A DNA stretch of 42,682 nt from Arenicellales bacterium (lineage in GTDB: Bacteria > Pseudomonadota > Gammaproteobacteria > Arenicellales > JAANXG01). Position numbers and translations under genes: made by a program. The first letter of the stretch is position 1. Each line of letters starts with the position of its first letter. The stretch is from contig JASJAT010000053.1 in NCBI GenBank assembly GCA_030066885.1, positions 1-42,682 of the forward strand. Direction: 5' to 3'. The notes below the pieces were generated by a model. That model saw only the letters and a program-made list of their open reading frames with translations. It was not told the DNA's origin and did no database searches. Shown here one piece after another: positions 26,021-33,836 of the stretch.

Positions 26021-26941
26021 TCAGTTGGCTTGAGATGGTGGATAACCAAACCTGTTCTTGAAGGCTGTGGAGAAAGCCGATCCCGAAGAGAATCCAGTAA
26101 GGTGTGCGACTTCCGAGAGCATCAGGCGACTATTGTTGAGTAACTCCTTCGCTCGAACAAGCCTCAATTCACGGTAGCGTGCCATGGGTGTGACACCACG
26201 TTCTCGTGCAAACACCCGAGCGAGAGTTCGTTTGTGCATATGTACAGCACCTGCTATTTCGTCGAGGCTGAGAGGGGCTTGTAGGTTCTGTCGCATGAGT
26301 ATTTCAACACGCTCGACTGGGTTTGCGCGGGGTGTAAGCCTGTCCATCTGTGCTGGTCTTCCAGATTGGTAGAGTATGTGTGCAACCTCACCGGCGACGA
26401 AAGCTGAACAAAAACGGCGAATGACGGAGAGTACGGTCGTGGCTGCGGATAACCCGCCGGAAGATGTGAAATATCGACCATCAACTACTGCACCTGTACT
26501 CGACAGTGTCAATTCCGGGTAACTGGTTGCAAGAACAGCCTCGTGCTCCCAGTGAATGGCTAACTCTCTACCACGTCCCAAGCCCGCATGGGCGAGCAAA
26601 ACTGTTCCCGTGTCCACTGCCCCGATCACGGCGGCGTGTTGCTGTTGCGTGCGAAGCCAAGCAATAACCAGGTCATTGACCGAAGATTCAGGGCAGTACC
26701 CCGCGACCACAAAAGCGATATCGAAAGCCATAGGCGGGTTGACAAGAGAGTCAGGGCGATAGACCCGGCCGTTGCTTGCTTCCACGCCGTCTGAATACTC
26801 TGCAACGATAGTCCAGTCAAATCTCTCGCGCTTCTCCACCCGATTCGCGATCCTAAAACCATCTACTAAGAGGTCAAGATGCAGGGCTGTGAAGCCTGGC
26901 ACAACCAAAATACCGACGCGGATGGGCTGTATATTTGTCAC
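26021..26941 (-). CDS. GlxA-type transcriptional regulator (DJ-1/PfpI-like domain plus AraC HTH)
   Basis: 306 residues from GTG 26941; a GTG at 26983 is possible but would add an unlike leader. Residues 5-170 form a class I glutamine amidotransferase-like (DJ-1/PfpI) sensor (RVGILVVPGFTALHLDLL ... AAVIGAVDTGTVLLAHAGL). The nucleophile Cys is replaced (GAVDTGT in place of G-x-C-x-G), as in GlxA regulators. Residues 215-306 carry the two AraC helix-turn-helix motifs (LSLDEIAGAVHMHKRTLARVF and LMLSEVAHLTGFSSGSAFSTAFK). It is divergent from the aldolase/RraA gene pair, which it probably controls. A palindrome flanked by TTGTCA repeats overlaps its start. Confidence 0.9.
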   Translation of the reverse strand: MTNIQPIRVGILVVPGFTALHLDLLVDGFRIANRVEKRERFDWTIVAEYSDGVEASNGRVYRPDSLVNPPMAFDIAFVVAGYCPESSVNDLVIAWLRTQQQHAAVIGAVDTGTVLLAHAGLGRGRELAIHWEHEAVLATSYPELTLSSTGAVVDGRYFTSSGGLSAATTVLSVIRRFCSAFVAGEVAHILYQSGRPAQMDRLTPRANPVERVEILMRQNLQAPLSLDEIAGAVHMHKRTLARVFARERGVTPMARYRELRLVRAKELLNNSRLMLSEVAHLTGFSSGSAFSTAFKNRFGYPPSQAN

Positions 26942-26961
26942 TTTAAATAAAGTAATTGTCA
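26935..26961. promoter_or_regulatory. Putative operator at the regulator start
   Basis: Direct repeats TTGTCA at 26935-26940 and 26956-26961 are 21 bp apart (two helical turns, as for AraC-family half-sites). They enclose a perfect 14-nt palindrome ACTTTAAATAAAGT (26940-26953). The site overlaps the GTG start of the GlxA-type gene, suggesting autoregulation and shared control of the divergent aldolase gene. Binding is inferred. Confidence 0.4.
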
Positions 26962-27037
26962 ATAAATTAGAATGCAAGAGCACCCGTAGACAGTATGCTG
27001 GGCAACGCGAAACAGGTCCCTACGAGAGAAATAGTCT

Positions 27038-27838
27038 ATGTCGACAGCACTTGATCTATCGACTTCTAGCGCCCGTCAGCAGTCGATTTCCAGCAAACCA
27101 GATAACAGGTCTGAGATCGAATGGCAGGCCCGCGTTGATACGGCAGCATGCTATCGGCTGATGGCGCTTTACAGGATGACCGATTTAGCCAACGGGTTTA
27201 TCGGCACCCGCGTTCCCGAGACAGACGACCAGTTCTTGCTGGCACGCTATGGTGAGTTCAATGAAGAAGTGACTGCATCCTCGCTTCACAACCTGCCGAT
27301 TAAGAGTTGGCCAGGGGCGGAACGTGGCACCGACATGAACGCGGCGGCTGTCTCGATGGTCCAAGCAACACTCAAAGCACGCCCAGATGTGAACTGCGTT
27401 CTGCATGCCCACACCAAATCGAGCATGATCCTTGCGAGCTTGCAAACAGATCTATTGCCAATAAGCCAAGCGGCAGTCATGTTAAAAGGACTTTGGAACT
27501 TTACCGAATTCGAATTCGATTGTGGCGATAAGTTCTGTGATCAACTGTTAGCAGATCTTGATGACTTGCCGGTGCTCCTGATGCGCAACCATGGCATGTT
27601 TATCGCGGCCAAGTCGGTACCGGAAGCTTTCTTTATGGCGTTCTACCTCAATCAGGCCTGCGACATTCAGGTCTGCTGTATGCAGACCGGCGAGAAAATC
27701 CACATCCCCGCCGATCACAAAACTGATGCTTGGCACGAAGGCTATCACGACAATCCCTGGTGGGAGTATGACGGTAGTCGTGAATGGCCCGCCTTATTGC
27801 GGAAGCTGACGCGTGAATTGCCAGGCTACGACCTTTAA
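27038..27838 (+). CDS. Class II aldolase/adducin-family protein
   Basis: 266 residues, ATG with gagaga upstream. The metal-binding histidines of class II aldolases are visible: H123 and H125 (VLHAHTKSSM) and H185 (LMRNHGMF). An acidic patch WHEGYHDNPWWEYDG is near the end. Family enzymes cleave or epimerise sugar phosphates or related hydroxy acids using a divalent metal in the cytoplasm. The early GFIGTRVPETDDQFLL corresponds to the G-N-x-S-x-R-x-P segment, but here the Gly-Asn-x-Ser motif is GFIGTR. The next gene, 136 bp downstream, encodes an RraA-type protein, and the pair suggests degradation of a hydroxy- or oxo-acid. Confidence 0.87.
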   Translation: MSTALDLSTSSARQQSISSKPDNRSEIEWQARVDTAACYRLMALYRMTDLANGFIGTRVPETDDQFLLARYGEFNEEVTASSLHNLPIKSWPGAERGTDMNAAAVSMVQATLKARPDVNCVLHAHTKSSMILASLQTDLLPISQAAVMLKGLWNFTEFEFDCGDKFCDQLLADLDDLPVLLMRNHGMFIAAKSVPEAFFMAFYLNQACDIQVCCMQTGEKIHIPADHKTDAWHEGYHDNPWWEYDGSREWPALLRKLTRELPGYDL

Positions 27839-27974
27839 ACCTGGGATCGAAGCGGTCGTCATCTGATACAACGAAACGCTGATATTGACCAGCACTTTAT
27901 ATATAAATCCCCAAGAGTCCGTTGAGGGTCGATCCAGGTTGAGCCTCGTTTACGGGAAATAACGGAGAAATAAT

Positions 27975-28733
27975 GTGACGACCCTCACTATTGAAGAGCT
28001 AAAAGGGCTCGCAGAACAGACCTCAATCGCATCGGTTTCTGACGTAATGAAGCCGAAAGCTTATCAAGTAATCATTCCGGGTTTAATTGCAGTCCGGCCA
28101 GAGAAAAAATTATTTGGTCAGGCGGTAACCGTTCGGTCCTTGCCAGCCCGAGAAGACTGTATTGCGCATACTCAAAAAACCTTTGCTAACAAGGTTCCAA
28201 ACGGTGATCCAATGATGTACGCCTTACAACTCTGTGGCCCAGGAAAGGTGCTGGTTGTTGACGCCAGTGGTTATTCCGATGCGGCGATTGGTGGTGATAT
28301 GAAATTCGCAATTATCGAGGCACTCGGCGGTGAAGGTTTGGTAACAGACGGCGCGATCCGCGACCAACGTGAATTTCGCGAAGAGTTTAACTTTGCAACT
28401 TACTGCAAAGGTTTTACCCCATTGGTGGGCACGGGTCGTATATTGTATGCCCATGATGTTAATGTAGACATCAACTGTGGTGGCACTCTCGTCCGGCCAA
28501 ACGACTATATTTTTGGTGACGGTGATGGTGTCATTGTAATTCCAGAAACCCAAATCGAGCGAACGCTTAACGCAGCTATTGCAACAGAGAAGCTTCACCG
28601 TTATATCCGCGATAAAAGTGTGCGTGAGAAAGTCACATACGGCGATATCGTATTGAGGCAAGCCGAGTGGATCGATGACTATTTAGCCTGGGCGAACTTA
28701 ACCCCAGAACAGAAAGTCACTTTGGAGCATTGA
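27975..28733 (+). CDS. RraA-family protein, probable HMG/CHA-type aldolase or decarboxylase
   Basis: 252 residues, GTG start with acggag seven bases upstream. The RraA/4-hydroxy-4-methyl-2-oxoglutarate aldolase core is present: SIASVSDVM, the A-IGGDMKF pocket (G106-D108), GLVTDGAIRDQ with the conserved Arg129-Asp130, and VRPNDYIFGDGDGVIVIP. True RNase E inhibitors RraA are about 160 residues; the 252-residue length fits the catabolic aldolase relatives, which release pyruvate. Neighbouring class II aldolase and GlxA regulator support a small catabolic unit. The substrate is unknown. Confidence 0.87.
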   Translation: MTTLTIEELKGLAEQTSIASVSDVMKPKAYQVIIPGLIAVRPEKKLFGQAVTVRSLPAREDCIAHTQKTFANKVPNGDPMMYALQLCGPGKVLVVDASGYSDAAIGGDMKFAIIEALGGEGLVTDGAIRDQREFREEFNFATYCKGFTPLVGTGRILYAHDVNVDINCGGTLVRPNDYIFGDGDGVIVIPETQIERTLNAAIATEKLHRYIRDKSVREKVTYGDIVLRQAEWIDDYLAWANLTPEQKVTLEH

Positions 28734-28891
28734 GCTGGACACAGACCCGCTAGGGCTTTTTATCTCAGGATTAACCGCATCTAATCAGATAGCTATCATG
28801 GTTCGCCTACAACCGTTAGTTTAGTAAATGCGAACCCCGATGGTTTTCGGGAATTTATCTTGATTTCAACAAACCACCATAGGCCCCGTAT

Positions 28892-29569
28892 TCATCTTGC
28901 TTTACCGTATATCTTTGTACCCACGTGGTCGAAATCATGGTGTATCAATACATGGTGAATGGCCTGTGTGATCTTTTCTCCGCCAATGGCGGAAGGTTCA
29001 ATCGGTGAAAGATGCGAGTAGTCCTCAGCCGTATCGCAGACTAACCGCAAGTCAATGATCGGAAGCCCACGAGATGTTGCCTCTCGAACGATTACATCGT
29101 TGAAAAGAGATAGTGCCGACGAAGCTGATGCGTGTGTCATCGCCTCCATGTCCGGCACCGCATCATATATCGTACATATCGTTGTCGGGAGGTTTCTGGA
29201 AACGATGTCATCCAACATCTCGCTGTAGTTTTGAATAAACTTAGCTTGAACTTCCTTAAGTGCAGCCAGCAGGGATTGTGCGGGTCCATCGTGATGCAGG
29301 ACGGGTATGGCTTCCAGTGCATCGTTCCCTCCCACACTGACAAACAGATGAGTCGCATCGTCGGGAATGTTTTGTGCCTGCCCACTTACGTGTTGGGTCA
29401 TATGCCCGTCTACAGCGAGCAGGTCAGCACTTCCACTGTCTCCGAGTTTGGCGTTTAACTGCTCGACAACGGCCGGTTCTCCAGGCACGTAAACCGCATT
29501 GTCGAATATTGAATCTCCTAGAAGGATAACTTGGAACACACCTAGATCCTCATCTCCACTCTTAACCAT
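28892..29569 (-). CDS. SGNH/GDSL-type hydrolase
   Basis: 225 residues, ATG start, no signal peptide. The GDSL block is ILLGDSIFDNAVYV (Ser20). Block III is SVGGNDAL, giving Gly and Asn of the oxyanion hole. The last segment EDYSHLSPIEPSAIGGEKI fits a subgroup where the catalytic Asp-x-x-His is written with a P-x-E-P-S motif. These enzymes hydrolyse esters of lipids or sugars. It is a stand-alone gene, convergent with the RraA gene across a 158-bp gap where a short ccgctagggcttttt could be a weak terminator. Confidence 0.8.
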   Translation of the reverse strand: MVKSGDEDLGVFQVILLGDSIFDNAVYVPGEPAVVEQLNAKLGDSGSADLLAVDGHMTQHVSGQAQNIPDDATHLFVSVGGNDALEAIPVLHHDGPAQSLLAALKEVQAKFIQNYSEMLDDIVSRNLPTTICTIYDAVPDMEAMTHASASSALSLFNDVIVREATSRGLPIIDLRLVCDTAEDYSHLSPIEPSAIGGEKITQAIHHVLIHHDFDHVGTKIYGKAR

Positions 29570-29949
29570 AGCAACAATCCATAATAATGCTTATTCAGGC
29601 CTCCCATTCACAATTTGGATGAAACTTGTGTATCCCTCATAAAAGGACATACCCGTGATCACCATGCCTCAAATGCACAGGGCAACCACCCCGAGACTGA
29701 TTACAGTGTCGTGCAAGCGCCAACAGTTTAGATGCCTAAATATTTTCCTTGCCCATGCTTGAGCTACAGACTTTTGTAGAAGTTTTGGTGTCCGTCGCAA
29801 AACCTCTCCGACGGACACCAACACGCTACTTACGCTCGTTTTTGAATCGTAGCCAAAATACCTCCGGGCCATATTTGGACCCAAAGTGAGTTTTGACTAC
29901 TAGGGGAGGGACCTCTTCTAAAAATAGCATTCTATATCAGAGGTTTATT
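29570..29949. other. Gene-free stretch with a perfect hairpin
   Basis: No convincing gene. A minus-strand 71-codon frame (29669-29884) shows no recognisable family. The stretch contains the 13-bp hairpin listed at 29785-29821 and precedes the tRNA fragment. Confidence 0.4.
29785..29821. other. Perfect 13-bp inverted repeat
   Basis: TTGGTGTCCGTCG (29785-29797) and CGACGGACACCAA (29809-29821) are exact complements with an 11-nt loop. No T-run follows on the plus strand, so it is not an obvious intrinsic terminator. It may be a recombinase or regulator site, being 130 bp from the tRNA fragment. Confidence 0.6.
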
Positions 29950-29994
29950 TGGTGGAGGGGAGGAGGATTGAACTCCAGACCCTCGCATTACGAA
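29950..29994 (-). other. 3' half of tRNA-Thr(CGU): probable integrase attachment core
   Basis: Read on the minus strand this is exactly the last 45 nt of a tRNA. It comprises anticodon loop TTCGTAA, 3' anticodon strand TGCGA, variable loop GGGTC, T arm TGGAG-TTCAATC-CTCCT, acceptor CCCCTCC, discriminator A and encoded CCA. The 5' side is unrelated (no complementary TCGCA strand), so it cannot fold as a tRNA. Anticodon loop to CCA is one of the standard crossover cores left when a tyrosine integrase inserts DNA into a tRNA gene. Given the orientation, the intact tRNA and the inserted DNA should lie to the right. Confidence 0.75.
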
Positions 29995-30047
29995 ACCAAA
30001 GTTCCTTAATTGCTCTTAAAAAATAAACAAGTTACGTACACCGATCC

Positions 30048-30118
30048 AACGCAAACGTGACTGAAAGTAACAGGAATTCACAGGAAACGACTGGGCTACG
30101 TCACGATTTTGTCACGTT
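30048..30118. repeat. Phased GTGAC/GTCAC motif block, copy 2
   Basis: acgcaaacGTGACtgaaaGTaAC, then ctacGTCACgattttGTCACg. It matches 22228-22297 in order and spacing and sits 54 bp from the tRNA fragment. Arm-type binding sites for an integrase are a reasonable guess. Read on the minus strand, the right part could also be the last codons (ERDKIVT) of a lost integrase. It lies just beyond the stop of the SDR gene. Confidence 0.55.
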
Positions 30119-30130
30119 CGACTGGTTCGT

Positions 30131-30934
30131 TCAGGAACTGTAAGCCGCGCAGGCGGCAAACAGATCCTCGACCCCGTCCAGATCCTCTGCAAAAGGACAA
30201 CTGACTTCACGCTGATGTTCGAAATATTTGCCTGTGTGCCGACGAACCGATTCATGTGTCGCCAGCCATACCGGAGTCCGTGCCCCTTGGTCGGGCGACT
30301 CGTGTCCACCGAATCCTAGGTTGTTGCTCAGTGTTGAATTGACATCACCGGGGTGGCATGCGTTGACCGTAACACCGAAAGATTGCAGCTTCCTTGCGAA
30401 TGCAACTGTTAGCATTCTGTCTGCTTGCTTGGATTGCCGATAAGCGGCGTTGTTGTCATAAGACCGACGCTTGAACTCAAGGTCCTGGATATCCAGACCA
30501 CCCGCCCAGTAGCTCGCTACATTAACGACCCTTGCCGGGGCAGCTTGTCTGAGATGTTCGGTAAACGCTTCGATCATCCAGAAATACCCTAGAGCATTGG
30601 TTGCGAACTGCAGTTCGATGCCCTCCGGTGTGATTTGACGAGTTCGTGGTGTGACTGCTGCGTTATTAACGAGAACATGGACTGGTCCTTGCCAGCGATC
30701 TGCCAATGCCTGAATGGACGATCGCCGTGACAGATCCACGAGTTCATAACGGACTTGGGGGTTCCCGGTGGCTTGGGCTATTTCTTCCGTACAGCGAATC
30801 GCTTTATCTGCATCCCGGCAAATAAGCACCACCTGGTGGTCGACTCTGGCCGCAAGCTGACGGGCGATGGCCATACCGATGGCACCGGTGGCCCCAGTTA
30901 CCATGGCAACGCCGCGTGTTTTATTTCCGATCAT
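30131..30934 (-). CDS. Short-chain dehydrogenase/reductase, retinol dehydrogenase-like
   Basis: 267 residues; ATG with GGGGTG upstream. Rossmann dinucleotide motif TGATGAIGMAIA near residue 14, NNAAV (about 88-92), catalytic Ser in VNVASYW, and Y-x-x-x-K as AYRQSKQAD, followed by HPGDVNS. The basic residue after the first strands (ICRDADKA) suggests NADP(H). Cytoplasmic oxidoreductase of unknown alcohol/carbonyl substrate. The retinol dehydrogenase-like resemblance is to the subgroup with HPG-x-V at the end of strand 6. The stop lies right beside the GTGAC block and tRNA fragment, so this gene would be at the edge of inserted DNA. Confidence 0.9.
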   Translation of the reverse strand: MIGNKTRGVAMVTGATGAIGMAIARQLAARVDHQVVLICRDADKAIRCTEEIAQATGNPQVRYELVDLSRRSSIQALADRWQGPVHVLVNNAAVTPRTRQITPEGIELQFATNALGYFWMIEAFTEHLRQAAPARVVNVASYWAGGLDIQDLEFKRRSYDNNAAYRQSKQADRMLTVAFARKLQSFGVTVNACHPGDVNSTLSNNLGFGGHESPDQGARTPVWLATHESVRRHTGKYFEHQREVSCPFAEDLDGVEDLFAACAAYSS

Positions 30935-31150
30935 TCACCCCACAATAAAATCAAGCAAAGGTCGCAATGACTTCCAGTGACCTAACCAATCATAGCAAAG
31001 GTGAGTTGAACGTTGGTGAATACAAATCATGTTCGTGTCGCGTGGGAGAAGTGATACGTGGAAATAAATTCAGAGTAAATCTTAATTGCTTATATATTAT
31101 TTCCAGTCATTCGTGGATAGAAATCAAGGGTCGCTGAATGGCTAAAAGCA

Positions 31151-31185
31151 GTCGGAGCGCTGGTTGCTCCTTCGACAATTTTCTT
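31151..31185. terminator. Hairpin with T-rich tail (terminator-like)
   Basis: gtcGGAGCgctggttGCTCCttcgac followed by aattttctttt. It lies in the gap 30935-31312 between the divergent SDR and YfhO-like genes, where no plus-strand gene ends, so it may be a relic or a leader element. The rest of that 378-bp gap is AT-rich with no gene. Confidence 0.3.
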
Positions 31186-31312
31186 TTAACAGTCATTTTA
31201 GTGCCCTGAATATCGGTTAGATATCTTTACTTTTGGGTGATTCATCATTTCTCCCGCCCTGTGAACCAAACTTAGTAAAATTAGTTCTTCTGCTGGCATC
31301 TGTAATTTTTAC

Positions 31313-33406
31313 TTGAGTACAAATATCGCAAATCGTTGCCAGATTGTTTTAGTGCTGATCTTTATCGCGCTGATTCTTTTCCGTTGGTGGAATGGGTGGA
31401 TCGTTCCCTATGACAGCAAGAGTGAATACTACCCATTGTTACTGCATGCGGTGAACGAAGCTCTGGAAGGCCGCCCTTTTTTCTGGAATGCGGCGCATTT
31501 TTCGGGCTTTCCAGTGGTGGGCGATCCTCAATCATTGATCCTGTCACCGCTGATGTTCATCGGCATGGCAATCATCGGAGATGGGCCGTTGCGCTTCGAT
31601 ATTCTGGTTTATTTACACCTTCTGATCGGAGCCCTGTGCATATTTCGACTGGCTATGTATCACGGCACACCCTGGTCAATCGCGTTGTTGGCGGCAATTG
31701 TTTTTGCTTTTGGTGGTGTGCTTTCTACTCGCTTGCAACACACCCCCTTTGTTTTAGGATACGCTTATTTCTCGGTGTTTTTTTATTTGTTTTCTGTCTA
31801 TGGAAGCAGAGGAAGACATCGTATATTGACCGGCTTTATTGCCGGGTTGATGGTTTTGCATACCAACCAGGCTGTATTTCTGCTGCTTATTTTCTGCGCC
31901 TTGTGGTTTGGATTTCTGCTCTGGTACGACAGGGTGAACTTAGCGACCTTTTTGAAGCACAGCTCCGTGGTAGTCGTGACTACTTTGCTGCTAGCTGCGT
32001 TACCCTTCCATCACATCCAGTCAACGAAATCCGAGTCTATCCGGCAGCACATCCCCTATGTTGCCGCCGTGGCCAGAAGCCCATCTCCCACAATGTTAAG
32101 AACTCTTTATGAGGCCAATGCTAATAACAACCTAAAAGGTCGCTATCAAGGCAGTGCCGATGTGACCGAAACCTATATGTTCCTTGGCGCTTTGGCTCTA
32201 ACGTTGGTAGCTGCGGGTTGTATTTTGGTGTTCTTGAATGGGGGGCGCTCGTCGGTACGACTCGCTTTTTTGTTGGCCCTGACACTGCTGGCTTTATTGT
32301 GTTCCTTAGGAAAGAACAGCCCACTATACGCATGGTACTATCATCTGCCGGGGGCCAACAATTTTCAGCGCCCGTCGGATTTTTTGTTTCTAGTCAATTT
32401 CCTACTGGTCCTCGTTTCCATCCAGGCCTGGTCCACAAACTGGCAGTCAATCAACATCAAACACTTTGCTGCGATCCTGGCAACATTCTCGATTTTCTGG
32501 TTGAGCCTGGGTAAGCCAATCGAGTTTGTCGTACTGCTGGGAATTACCGCGACCCTTTTGATGAAACGTATAAGTCTGAAAGTCGCCATTGGCGCCCTGG
32601 CTATGCTGTCTGTTGGCAGCCTGCTGTATAAAAACGCAATCCACACTCATAACGCCTCAAGAACCATATCAGGCAAGATTGTACCTTCAGCAGCGCAACA
32701 GGAAATCATCGATCTGATTGTCGAAGATCGAGACAAATTCGGTGTTCCCTATCGAACAGAAGTTGTAGGTAGTAGAAGCAGCTTTTGGTGGAACAATGCG
32801 ATTAACTACGGAGTCTACCTAACCCAGGGCTACAATCCCCTAGCCAATCGTGCCTATGGGCATTATTACGGTTTCGTAACCTTAACGGGTACTAAACTTT
32901 CAACCTCTTACTATAATGGTTTCGATGATTGGTTACCTAAGCTTCTGGGTCTTCGGTATGTATTGAGTGCGAAACCGATTGAAGTGCAGCATCCCGAAAT
33001 TCATCGGGGCCGGGTGGGAAGTCTCTATCGCTTGCCACGTCCTTATGATCGTATTCTCAATCCCCAAGCTAGAGTAAGCGAAAAACAAAGTCCGCAAAAG
33101 CTTGATTTCAATGAATCGTTTATCAGTGACAACACCGAACTCGATAACTGTTCCGGAAAAGTAAGTATTGACGAGGTTGATTACCATAGTGGCAGTGTAA
33201 CGATAGGTTACCGCTCTGTTTCCGGCGGAATGTTGGTCTTGGGAGAGCTATATAATCCCCGTTTGCGGGCAACTGTCAGCTCGGAGAGTTTACCTATTCA
33301 CAAAGTAAATTATTTGTTTCAAGGAATCTGTGTCCCCGCTGGCAAAGAGATAATATCGATCACTTATGCGTTCATCCCAGAAGTGGTATTCAATTTCTTA
33401 AACTAA
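31313..33406 (+). CDS. YfhO-like multispanning membrane protein (putative GT-C glycosyltransferase)
   Basis: 697 residues with about ten hydrophobic helices, e.g. IVLVLIFIALILFRWW at the start, WSIALLAAIVFAFGGVL, FVLGYAYFSVFFYLFSVYG and a cluster to about residue 440. A roughly 240-residue non-membrane C-terminal part follows. The first loop DSKSEYYPLLLHAVNEAL and the H-FSGFPVVGDPQSLILSPLM segment resemble the YfhO group, whose GT-C fold transfers sugars or modifies wall polymers using lipid-linked donors. The start is unsure: TTG 31313 has no clear ribosome site. A neighbouring decayed epimerase fits a former polysaccharide context. The acceptor is unknown. Confidence 0.72.
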   Translation: MSTNIANRCQIVLVLIFIALILFRWWNGWIVPYDSKSEYYPLLLHAVNEALEGRPFFWNAAHFSGFPVVGDPQSLILSPLMFIGMAIIGDGPLRFDILVYLHLLIGALCIFRLAMYHGTPWSIALLAAIVFAFGGVLSTRLQHTPFVLGYAYFSVFFYLFSVYGSRGRHRILTGFIAGLMVLHTNQAVFLLLIFCALWFGFLLWYDRVNLATFLKHSSVVVVTTLLLAALPFHHIQSTKSESIRQHIPYVAAVARSPSPTMLRTLYEANANNNLKGRYQGSADVTETYMFLGALALTLVAAGCILVFLNGGRSSVRLAFLLALTLLALLCSLGKNSPLYAWYYHLPGANNFQRPSDFLFLVNFLLVLVSIQAWSTNWQSINIKHFAAILATFSIFWLSLGKPIEFVVLLGITATLLMKRISLKVAIGALAMLSVGSLLYKNAIHTHNASRTISGKIVPSAAQQEIIDLIVEDRDKFGVPYRTEVVGSRSSFWWNNAINYGVYLTQGYNPLANRAYGHYYGFVTLTGTKLSTSYYNGFDDWLPKLLGLRYVLSAKPIEVQHPEIHRGRVGSLYRLPRPYDRILNPQARVSEKQSPQKLDFNESFISDNTELDNCSGKVSIDEVDYHSGSVTIGYRSVSGGMLVLGELYNPRLRATVSSESLPIHKVNYLFQGICVPAGKEIISITYAFIPEVVFNFLN

Positions 33407-33421
33407 GACCTAACCACGTGA

Positions 33422-33505
33422 CTATCGCCCCCTAGTGTACAAGCGGCGAATGGACTCGGACAGGCCGGTGCTGGGAATGTAGCCCACGGGCCTTGTCACG
33501 TCGTT
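33422..33505 (-). pseudogene. C-terminal remnant of an NAD-dependent sugar epimerase/dehydratase
   Basis: A minus-strand fragment reads HLNDVTRPVGYIPSTGLSES then IRRLYTRGR and stops at 33422. The G-Y-x-P-x-T-x-L-x-E-x-I-R-R pattern is the typical C-terminus of extended-SDR sugar epimerases. A stop lies just upstream and no Rossmann domain is nearby, so only the tail survives. Short match; tentative. Confidence 0.4.
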
Positions 33506-33740
33506 GAGATGTTACCAACGATCCTTGCGGCAACAGGATCATTCTACCTATCTGAGCTTGACGGACATACGATCCAACCTCTGCAAGGCGAATCGTTTCT
33601 GGAGATACCACGAATCGTTGAGTAATCTGACTCCGGCCGACATTTTTTTAGTCACGGCCAGGGAATCCTTGAGTGGAGAGAGAAAATCAAAATGAAGATA
33701 TTGGCCGTGCATCGACAAATGCACTACGATAACCAAGCGT
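33504..33740 (+). pseudogene. IS3-type transposase C-terminal remnant (rve domain end), frameshifted
   Basis: The plus strand contains FWRYHESLSNLTPADIFLVT (about 33597-33655), close to the Y-x-N-x-R-x-H-E-S-L-x-N-L-T-P-A-D-V-Y-F signature that closes the integrase core of IS3-family OrfB proteins. The frame stops at 33695. A different frame from about 33680 continues REKIKMKILAVHRQ, corresponding to the usual R-E-R-I-K basic tail, so one indel separates them. No ends or first two catalytic Asp regions are found. It lies between the epimerase remnant and the CoA-transferase. Confidence 0.5.
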
Positions 33741-33836
33741 CTCAACCCGATGAGTTGAACCGTCTTTTGAATCAGACCACTCTGTGTCCGACCGGAATAC
33801 TCTAACAATGTAGATAATAGTAGTAATCAACTAAAG

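Noticed and set aside
29669-29884. 71-codon minus-strand frame near the tRNA fragment
   Set aside because: No recognisable motif and it spans the perfect hairpin; coding is not supported.
29950-30025. A complete tRNA gene
   Set aside because: The D arm, 5' acceptor strand and 5' anticodon strand are absent; only positions 32-76 match.
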